NCBI RefSeq assembly: GCF_033118175.1
Contig: NC_083691.1
Location: 18,263,001-18,327,000 of the forward strand
DNA from: Dama dama
Taxonomy: Eukaryota > Chordata > Mammalia > Artiodactyla > Cervidae
DNA length: 64,000 nucleotides
Direction of reading: 5' to 3'
The stretch's first letter is position 1. Every line of letters starts with the position of its first letter. The notes beneath the pieces were generated by a model. The model did not search any database and was not told where the DNA came from. It saw only the letters and a list, made by a program, of their open reading frames with translations. This document shows positions 56,236 to 64,000 of this stretch, in pieces. Both the position numbers and the translations under genes were made by a program.

Positions 56236-56779
56236 TAACCTTTTTGTGACGTGTCCCCCAGCTCTTAGGCACAGTCTTGCCCGACGTATCTAGGGGTCAG
56301 ACACTTAGCCACCTGAAACAGGTCCAGGAACTGGAAGTCAACAGAAGAGGCCTTGGCTCAGCCGCCCTGGAGTCTAGGCTGGCCGAGAGGGCCGAGGCCG
56401 GTGGCCGAGGGCAGAGAAGATGCGGCACGAGAAGATGCGGCGTGGTGCCTGGTGGTCCTGCTTCCCACATGGACCGCCCAGGTGTTCCCTGCCAGGCGGT
56501 CTTTGGTGCTCCCAGTGAGCCTCAGCGTTAGGCAGAATTGTGCTCCATCCTCTATTTAGGAAAACGGGACAATAGAAAATTTGCTTTTCTGGGATTTCCA
56601 ACCAAGATAAGTTTTTCTTTTTAAGTTTTATAAGTTTAGTTTTTGGAGTTTTAAAACTAAAACTTTTTTTTTTAGTTTTTTAAAAAAAGAAACTTTTGGT
56701 ACTTCTGTGTTATTTTTTTCCCCCAGATAATCAATTTATTTAGAACTCTTAGTTTTCAAATATGAGGAAATGTTAGACC
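56236..56779. other. Intron 1, nothing recognised; T/A-rich 56600-56720
   Basis: GC-moderate sequence followed by poly(T)/poly(A)-rich DNA. No exon. Confidence 0.55.
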
Positions 56780-56930
56780 ATGGGCTGTGGAGTCACAGTC
56801 CAGGGTGTGACTCTTGATGACTTCTGCCACCTACTTCCTAGGTGACCCAGTGAGAGCTATTTGAGCCTCAGTTTCTTCTTCTCTGAAACAAAGGTAATGC
56901 CCCTAGCTCAGAGGGTTCCCAGGAGAATTC
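56780..56930 (+). repeat. MIR SINE
   Basis: GGGCTGTGGAGTCACAGTCC, CTTCTGCCACCTACTTCCTA, GGTGACCCAGTGAGAGC and TTGAGCCTCAGTTTCTTCTT are MIR sense core. Confidence 0.88.
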
Positions 56931-57289
56931 CTGACGCACCAAGCAGAAGGCATCAGATGCGGGTGACTGGTAGGTATGGGAATTTGCTCTGTTTCCCTGG
57001 CATTCACTCTGTTTCTAGCCATAACACCCGCCGATGTCTACTAGTAAGTTACTCGGTGAATTTTCTTGGACCGTTGGATGTGTAGGTTGTGTATTTCAGT
57101 TAGATTGGAAGTCCCTTATGGTCAGGGACCCTGAATCCATGGATGAAGTTTGTGTTAAATAATACCATTCTTTGTAATCTATCCACTCCTGTGTTCCATA
57201 GAGACTTAGACTCCTAGAATTTAAGTCTAGAAAAAACTCCATGCTAGCATTCCTGTGGACAGTGGCAAGTTCTTCGATGAGCCAGCCCA
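56931..57289. other. Intron 1, nothing recognised
   Basis: No exon or repeat supported. Confidence 0.5.
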
Positions 57290-57350
57290 GGCCAGGGCTG
57301 AGAAGTTGACCGTTGGCCAAGGCCACACAGACAGTTAGTGGTGGAGCCAG
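57290..57350 (-). repeat. MIR SINE core fragment
   Basis: GGCCAAGGCCACACAGACAG and TTAGTGGTGGAGCCAGGTTG are antisense MIR. Confidence 0.75.
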
Positions 57351-58129
57351 GTTGGCCCTGGGGTGTCCTGGGTGACCCAGGTTTCTTCCCTCTTTACGGC
57401 CAATGGGGGCCTAATGCCTTGTTCTTCTGCTGTGAGGTTCCGGGCTCAACATCCTGCTCTAGGAGCACCTTAAATGTGAAGTGAACCTGGCATGAACTTG
57501 GCCTGCACAGTGGGTCTGTGGCTTCACCCTGCCCCTTAACCCTCTCTCTGTCTCTTCCATCTGCCCCCAGGTCTCCAACGTGGGTGGCAGAGCTTTCTGC
57601 ATGTAGCAATTTTCATGTCTGTGATGGTTGTGGCGTCTATAGGGTTTTGTAGTTATACACTTGAACCACACATTCAAGCTTGTCTTGTGCTCAGATGAGG
57701 AGGGGTTTGCGGGGATGTCGTCGGCTGTGTCCGCCACGTGAACTCCCCAGGGGCTTGCCGGAACTGTGCCCCGGAAGCGCCTTGCTGAGGTCACGGGGAG
57801 AACCCCTTGGAGGAAATGACAGGTGTGATGTGCCTGCCCATTGGGCCTTTGCGGGGTGGGGCAGCACCAGTGGTGCCATGGGGCCCAGAGAGTGGACGCC
57901 GCGGGCGTGCTGAGTCCCGCCGGCGGTCTGCTCCTTCAGAGGAGGCCAGGACCTCCCTGAGGGCCCTGGTCACAGAGGAGGCGCCCTGGAAACCCCTCTG
58001 CCAACCTCTGACTTCTCGTTTGGGCTGGTTCTACGTGGGGTCTGTGAAGGGAGTGTGGGCCCGTCAGGCTGGGTGCCGTCGGGGAGGGAAGGCAGGATGC
58101 CAGCTCCTCCCATCTGTGCTGTTTCCTTA
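57351..58129. other. Intron 1, GC-moderate, no exon supported
   Basis: The 185-codon plus frame at 57807-58364 runs into a BovB fragment and has no recognised domain. Confidence 0.5.
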
Positions 58130-58480
58130 CAGAGGAAATGTACTTCATCTCCTGAGCCTCAGTTTCACTGTCTGTCGTTGCTCATTCGCTTTACGTGTCC
58201 AACTCTTTGTGACCCCATGGACTGCAGCACGCCAGGCTTCCCTGTCTTTCACCGTCTTCCGGAGTTTGCTCAAACTCATGTCCATTGAGTCGGTGATGCC
58301 ATCCAACCATCTCATCCTTTGTTGTCCACTTCTCCTCCCGCCTTCAAACTTTCATTATCTGTAAAATGAGGGAAGTAACACCTACATTAACTACCTCCGG
58401 GGTTGTTATGAAGCTGAAATGGTACACGTGGTCTCTCTCCTTGGGGCTGAACCTCCATCCATCCTCATCACTTCTAGCAT
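58130..58480 (+). repeat. MIR SINE split by BovB
   Basis: CCTGAGCCTCAGTTTCACTG before the insertion, then ATTATCTGTAAAATGAGGGA and GGGGTTGTTATGAAGCTGAA after it, form one MIR sense copy. Confidence 0.88.
58176..58349 (-). mobile_element. BovB LINE 3' end nested in MIR
   Basis: CGTTGCTCATTCGCTTTACG through TTGTTGTCCACTTCTCCTCC is reverse-complement BovB 3' tail. TTTCACTGTCTGT (58163-58175) and TTTCATTATCTGT (58350-58362) form a 13-bp TSD with two mismatches. Confidence 0.93.
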
Positions 58481-59736
58481 TTAGCTTGCTGCCAGACACA
58501 AGTGGGCATTTACGGTTTGTTGACTAGCGTTCTGTAATCTGCAGGGTATGCCGCACACATGGTGATTGTTCCTCATGATTCAGCTGCTGGTGTTTGACCA
58601 CAGACTCTATGGTTGGTCAGGGGAAGCGGCAGGAAATGCCAGGCAGTCTCACTGTATCCTCGTTTCTAGAACCCTGGAGTCCTGGCAACTCCCAGTGCCA
58701 CGCACAACTCGGGATGTCAGACCCGGGGCCCTGTGCAGCAGTCATGGTCTCAGTCTTAATCATTTAACACACTTTAGAATGTGTGAAGTGTTCCCCCATC
58801 CCACAGCTGGTCTAAAAGGATGTGGGGACATTGCCTGGTTCCCCAAGGAGAAATACAGTGTGCTGTGTTTTTGTCTAAACCGAGTCCACAAATAGCCGCC
58901 AGACATGGTTGGAAAGCAGTAAGCTGTAGCTGAGAGATTAACCATGGCCGGTCCAGCGAGGGAACCAGCAGGAAGGGAGGCTGACCTGACAGGGCGGCGG
59001 ATGGGCCTGGGCTGAACTGAGGGACTTGAAGAACAGGAAGTGCGGGCCAGCATCTCTCATTTTCTCCTTTCCTTAATTTTTTTTTTTTTTTCATTAATTA
59101 ACCTGTCTAGTTCACTGAGTTTCTCTCATCAGTGCTTTGTAATGAGCCAGACTGTATGCTTGGCATGTTCCGACAGGGAGACATTTGCGTGTGGCCTGCA
59201 GAACATGGCCCTCAGGGAAGGGCTGGAAGGAGAGCCATCCTCTGTGTCAGACAGCCGGTAACACTCCCTGCTCAGATGCTGACCGGAGGTGCTGTTGCCT
59301 GTGGGCAGGGGGGGCAGGCGGATGCCTGAGGCCATAGTGTTGGAACTGCAGTGGAGTTCAGGTAATTGAGGAGCCAGTGACCCTAGAGGAGGTGACCTTA
59401 AAGGCCTTTGGAAGTTACTTGAAGAACTGAAGGCTCATGCAGGTGTGAGATTTATTAATACCTTCACCCCTAAGGTGACTGCTGGCCGACATCTCCATGT
59501 TGGTAGCTTGACCTTCTGGTGAGTCGTACTGACATACACTTGACGTTTCTCCCTCTTTTGAGGAGTCCAGGCCAGGGAACTATGACATTTTTAGTTAAAA
59601 ATTAAGTTTTGCTCTTACCAAGGATTTGTTTGTACGTTTGGAATAGGACTGATTATTCACAGTATTAATGATCGATCTATTCTGTTGAGATCCTTGGGCA
59701 GGATTCTCAGTTACCCTGGAAAATTAATCCATTATG
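58481..59736. other. Intron 1, nothing recognised
   Basis: Unique-looking sequence with a poly(T) run near 59080-59091. No exon. Confidence 0.55.
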
Positions 59737-59749
59737 TCAGGTGCATTTG

Positions 59750-59944
59750 GCTTCCCTGGTGGCTCAGAGGGTTAAGTGTCTGCCTGCAATGCAGGAGACC
59801 CCGGTTCGGTCCCTGGGTTGGGAAGATCCCCTGGAGAAGGAAATGGCAAACCACTCCAGTATTCTTGCCTGGAGAATCCCATGGACAGAGGAACCAGGTA
59901 GGCTACAGTCATGACTGAGTGACTTCACTTCACTTCACTTCACT
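59750..59944 (+). mobile_element. Bov-tA SINE with 3' internal deletion
   Basis: Full head and body to GGTAGGCTACAGTC, then directly ATGACTGAGTGACTTCAC, so about 23 bp of the usual GGGGTCGCAAAGAGTCGGAC stretch are missing. The tail is (TTCAC)n. TCAGGTGCATTTG (59737-59749) and TCAGATGCGTTTG (59945-59957) form a TSD with two mismatches. Confidence 0.94.
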
Positions 59945-60039
59945 TCAGATGCGTTTGAATGCACTTATAGTCCCTCCTTGGAAAGATGGATAGCTGAAAT
60001 GCAAACTGCCTTAAAGACAGTAATTTCATTGACTCTTCT

Positions 60040-60130
60040 GTCTGGGACCTCAGAGGGGAAGTGACTTGTCTCGGGCCATGGTACGAGTAGGTGACAGAGC
60101 CTGCCCATGCCTTTTCCCGGCCATTGTGCC
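60040..60130 (-). repeat. MIR SINE fragment
   Basis: GAGGGGAAGTGACTTGTCTC and GAGTAGGTGACAGAGCCTGC are antisense MIR. Confidence 0.7.
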
Positions 60131-63100
60131 CACCCTTGGTTTTGCACAGTCCATCATTCCTGTCCCTGTAATAAACATAAATTGGGCTGCTCGGCTTCTA
60201 CTAGCAGAATGCCTACTATCAGCTTCTGCAGATTTCTTGAGAAACAATACACATTTTGTATCATTGCTTTTTTGAGGGACAGTGAATACTTCACATGTTA
60301 GCTTTAATAACAGATAGCATTCTGGTCCGAGAAATGTAGGATATCTACTTTTATATCATCTGGGATGGCAGCTGCAGTGGGCATGTGTCCTGAGTGGGGC
60401 AGGTTGTGGGGTGAGTTGGGGGTGGAGAGGAGAATGAGGACTGACCAGGGGTCCTGCAGGCGGGAGGGGGCCTGCAGGTGGGAGGGGGCCTCTCCCCTGG
60501 GCTGTGGGAACCTGTCCCCTGCTCTCCCTCTGACTCTGTCAGCTGGGGTTTAGTTTGCTTTGGATAGAGAACAAAGAAAGTAAAACCAATGGTCTGAAGC
60601 CCTTCCTTGGGGAGAAACACTCACATCCCCAGATGCTGAAAATAAGCAGCCTCTGAGACCCCTGGCAGCCGCCTCAGCCCACCGAGAGCTGCTCTTGCCT
60701 TTGGCTGCCTGTCCCTGCCCCCAGGGTCCAGCCGCATCCCGCCAGCTCGGCTGACTCTCTGGCCGCCTCCTCCTGCCAAGCTTCTGGCTCCTCTTATACC
60801 TCACCTTTCCCTCCTCCGTGACCTGGCCGGTCCTGTGTTTCTGTCCAAGCCACCGTCTCCACTTCCCAGCTTCCCCCTGCTTCCTGGGTGAGAGGGTACC
60901 GTCTAGGGGCAGAGTGGTTCAGAGGGAGGAAGAAGGGGTGAGGCCCTCTGTCCCCCTGCAGTCTTCCTCTCTGGTCCCCACATTGCTCCTGGCTGGGTTC
61001 AGTTTGCTTTCTGATGTGGTGGAAGCCGTCTTCCACTGTGTGTGTGTTTAGCAGAGGTTCCTATTCTTTGGATGCACTCATCTGATGCCTCGTCTATAAA
61101 GTGGCCCTGCCGTGTTCCAGGCTGGGGGTGCTGATAGTGAATTCCCCCCGCACCCTTGTTTCAGCTCTCGCACCCCTGAAGAGTTCTGCACGCTCCTGTG
61201 ATTAAACGGAGCAGGGAGCGGGGAGCCCCTGGTGTCGACCCATCTGTAGGCTTCCTGGTGCCAGGAGCCCCACTTGGAGCATCAGGGCTCCGGGCAGGCT
61301 TGATGCTCTCACGCCCCGGGCACCTCAGCTTCACCCCTTACACAAATGTCTGCCCAGGGAATGCTCCTTACAGATGACCACCCCTAGGTTCTGGGGTGGA
61401 GTAACCTGGGGAACAAGCCCACCCAGACCCAGGCTGTGAGTGCAGGGTCCTGGGGGGCTAGATGTCTGCCATGCCATCTGGGGGGGTGGGCATGGGTGCC
61501 CAGTAGGTGGCCCCGTTGGTCCCCGTTGTTCTCTCCCTAAGTGGACAGGGTGTGGCTGCAGGAGAGCCGGGGCCAGGCCCCCCAGAGCAGCCATCAGGCC
61601 CTGTGCAGCCCCGGGTCTGTCTCAGCAGTGACCAGCCACGTGACCCGCCCACGGGGCTGGGCTCTGCAACAGGGGTCAGGGAACATGTGTACTGACTTGC
61701 ATATTCACCTCCTTTTGCCCCCGGAAAACTCCCGCTGTTGCGCTGCTGCGAGGGTGGTTCTCTGTGTGGCAGGCGGCTCTGGGGCCTTAACAAGCCGGCT
61801 GCTTCCTTCCTTCCTCCTTCTGGATTTCCCTCCTCCCTCCTTCCCGCCTCACCAGAGGGCAGGGCGCCAGGCCTTTGGGATGGGAAACAGAAACCGAGAA
61901 GTGGAAGATCAAGACACGGCCAGATAGCGGTCCTCTCTCTGAGCTTCCCCTGGAAAAGCCCGGAGTCGATGGTGGAACTAGGCATGCCCGCCACCTGCCT
62001 TCAGGCCCCGCCTACCCCTCCTCGGCTCTTGGAAGATTCTAGAACCCCAGACTTGTTACGCCTGTGGTCTGGGCAGGTGTGCCCAGGTTTGGTCTGCACA
62101 GGTGTGCCCCTGCACCTGGATGAGCTTAGAGGAAGGGGCTTAAAATGAAGCCCAGGGAGCAGGGTGCAAGAGCGATGATTTCCCAGTGTTAGGAAAAGTG
62201 CATGTAGAAGCTTGCTAAGCTCCCCTGGCCACTCTGGGACCTGGGAACCCAACTGTCAGCACACAGGGCTGGGGGCGCAGTTCTGGAAGCCTGCTCCTTA
62301 GCTTACAGAACAAAATCTTACTTTGTGCTCTTTGTCTGCACACGGGGCCCGGAAACAAAACGACATCTCCAGTTCCCCCTGCCCCGTTCGGGTTACCAGC
62401 ATGGTGTTTGTGTGGCTTGCTCCTGTGCCCCCAGGCTGACCTCACTCCCGGCCTCCCCTGCTGCTTTTTCTGCATGGCCAGGCCTGCGGTGCCAGGTCCA
62501 CGCCTGTTCCCCACCCCGCTTCCTGCAGGGGTGTGCTGGCATCCTCTGGTATAAGGTCCCTTCTGTTTGTGAGCAGAGCACTGTGGGAGGTGTTGGGGCA
62601 CCCGGGCCAGGCCCTCCCCCTGCCCCTCATCTGTCCGGGAACAGGGCACCAGGGCCAGGGAGACTGGGGGTGCCTTTCTTTGCTTCTGGTAGGGTGTAAC
62701 TCTCTTTCCAAAATTCTCCTTTCCCTTTTAGCTCCTCAGATCTCCCAGAACCCGCCCCCCAGTAAAAATCAGGATGGGGAGCACTTTTATAAAGCTGGGT
62801 TCACATCATCTGTTTTCGTTTCTCTGCCTTAGTGATTCTGATAAGGCCCATGTTGGGGGCTGGCTTTCCAGGGAGAGGGTCCTTGGGGAGCCTGTGGATA
62901 TTCGGTCCTTCAGCGTTACATGCCTCAGGGCTCTCCTTTGTTATGCCGGGTCTTTGTACATGGTCTGTGTTCTTTTCCACTTCATGGCTTCAGTTGTGTG
63001 ACCCAGTTGGCATCAGTCATCCTAACAAGTCTAGACTTGGATCCTAGGAGGGTACTGTCGTGTGTGTGGTTATCCCCCTAGTTGGGCATTTGTGGCTGTT

Positions 63101-63239
63101 TACCACTTTTTCTCAGTAACATCTACACCCTTAAACACATAATCTAAATCCCTGAATACAGCCTAATTTTGTCTGTCTAAAAAATTTTATGGTGTTATGT
63201 TGCACATTTATTTTTGCACATTACTTCTTTAATATTTCT
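60131..63239. other. Intron 1, GC-moderate, repeat-poor, no exon supported
   Basis: An 18-bp tandem pair (CCTGCAGGCGGGAGGGGG, CCTGCAGGTGGGAGGGGG) lies at 60453-60488. Many open frames occur at 60350-62850, including a 178-codon minus frame at 61458-61994, but none has a recognisable domain. GC content explains their length. Confidence 0.5.
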
Positions 63240-63440
63240 GTGAAGTTTCATTGGTGTTCTGGGTGGGCAAAATTTGTTCGTTTCCATTTTTATGTAGCAT
63301 TCTGTTATATGCATATACGACAGTCCATCCATTTTCCCATTGACAGGCATTTGGTTTTGTCCAGTTTTCAGCTCCTTGGAAGCGTGCCACGAACATCTTT
63401 GTATGTATCTTCCAACACAGATACTCACATACTATGAGTA
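63240..63440 (-). repeat. Possible old L1 3' UTR fragment, antisense
   Basis: GTAGCATTCTGTTATATGCA, CCATCCATTTTCCCATTGAC and AGGCATTTGGTTTTGTCCAG resemble the antisense L1M segment around the position-equivalent at 12285-12340. Diverged. Confidence 0.5.
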
Positions 63441-64000
63441 ACTTTGATTTTATTAGGCAACACCAAAGTTTGACCTTCTGGTTTGTCCTCATGCACACGT
63501 TGCACACAGCTGTGATCCAGCTTGGCTATTTATTTGATCTTTATTCTTCATGACACCTGCTATTCTCCTGGCCTCTGCTTTATTCCCAGGAGGAGGGCAA
63601 TCCATTATTGCTCTCGCTGTAAACCAAGCCTGCAGGCCACAGTGCATTTCTGTGCTTCCCAAAAGGCTTCTGGAAATATTTGACACTGTCATTAATGTTC
63701 TCCGTGACTTCAGAAGTCAGGCCAAACGTGCGATGAGGCAAAGCCGCCATCTCAATGTCTGTACAACCCTTTCTTGGCAAAGCTGTCCTTAGGGCACAGG
63801 TCTGCACATTGTTTTGTTTTGCTATTTGGTCTTCTGTCCTTCAAATCTGTCATTTCCTCTCCAGTTGGTCCTTCTTGAAAGGACTGAGGGGACAGGAGAT
63901 GGGTCAGGCTTGGATTGTGGCCCGAATGGGGAGGCCTGTGGTCTGCTGTCCTCCAGGGCAGCATCTCTGGTTTGCAACAGTAGGCCAGGCCATTGCCACC
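63441..64000. other. Intron 1, nothing recognised
   Basis: No exon or nameable repeat was seen up to the window end. Confidence 0.5.

Larger units (their letters stand above)
23216..64000 (+). other. ASAP2: ASAP2 intron 1 (5' part)
   Basis: It begins with the donor GTGAGC at 23216. I looked for a continuation encoding the next BAR-domain residues after IEE and saw none, so the intron extends past the window end. A first intron of tens of kilobases is usual for this gene. Contents are listed as separate repeat entries. Confidence 0.85.

Noticed and set aside
55101..56249. 382-codon plus-strand open frame rich in His-Thr-Ser-Leu
   Set aside because: It is a translation of the CA/CT satellite. 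Similar frames appear in other phases of the same repeat.
57807..58364. 185-codon plus-strand open frame
   Set aside because: Its 3' part is a BovB fragment inserted in a MIR. The 5' part has no domain or promoter evidence.
23216..64000. Possible ASAP2 exon 2 or an internal gene within intron 1
   Set aside because: I looked for sequence encoding the next BAR-domain residues and for exon-like frames with splice sites, and saw none I could support.
1..64000. tRNA genes suggested by B-box-like GGTTCGATCC motifs
   Set aside because: Every instance lies in the tRNA-derived head of a Bov-tA, CHR-2 or SINE2 element. None folds with intact flanking tRNA sequence as far as I can see.

Overview
The window is nuclear DNA from a ruminant (Pecora: cattle, sheep, goat or a close relative). 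It carries many copies of repeat families restricted to this group: Bov-tA and Bov-A SINEs, BovB (RTE) LINE 3' ends, CHR-2-type tRNA SINEs and artiodactyl L1 3' ends. Beneath these lie older mammalian repeats (MIR, L2, MER5A and other hAT elements, a MaLR LTR). The sequence alone does not settle the species.

Only one protein-coding exon can be supported. A TATA-less CpG island at about 22190-23830 contains an ATG at 23090 that opens a 42-codon exon. The exon reads MPDQISVSEF... and ends at a strong splice donor (GAG|GTGAGC) at 23215/23216. This is the first coding exon of ASAP2 (DDEF2/PAP), an ARF GTPase-activating protein with BAR, PH, ArfGAP, ankyrin and SH3 domains. I did not find exon 2, so 23216-64000 is read as the 5' part of a very long intron 1 (at least 40.8 kb). 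Positions 1 to about 22200 are the 5' intergenic flank.

Layout: 1-21700 is intergenic and dense in nested SINE and LINE insertions. 21700-26920 is the promoter, exon 1 and proximal intron and has no ruminant-specific SINE. 26921-31121 is a cluster of SINE, BovB and MER5A copies. 31122-36371 and about 43223-48479 are long intronic stretches with only ancient repeats. 39978-40549 is a seven-copy 81-bp minisatellite. 48480-55045 holds L1 pieces and a run of SINEs. 55455-56235 is a CA/CT-rich satellite with a higher-order repeat of about 224 bp. 56236-64000 is intron with few repeats.

I found no RNA gene, no second protein gene, no CRISPR array and no novel multi-gene system. The long open frames in the CpG island and in the CA satellite are compositional. 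The observations most worth a check are the 81-bp minisatellite, the higher-order CA/CT satellite, the open frame that continues 204 codons upstream of the ASAP2 start from an ATG in near-perfect Kozak context (with a 10-unit CGG repeat encoding glycines), and several retrotransposon insertions dated relative to one another by nesting and target-site duplications (TSDs). Repeat names come from recognition of consensus features and were not checked with an alignment tool, so edges are good to roughly 5-20 bp unless a TSD fixes them.
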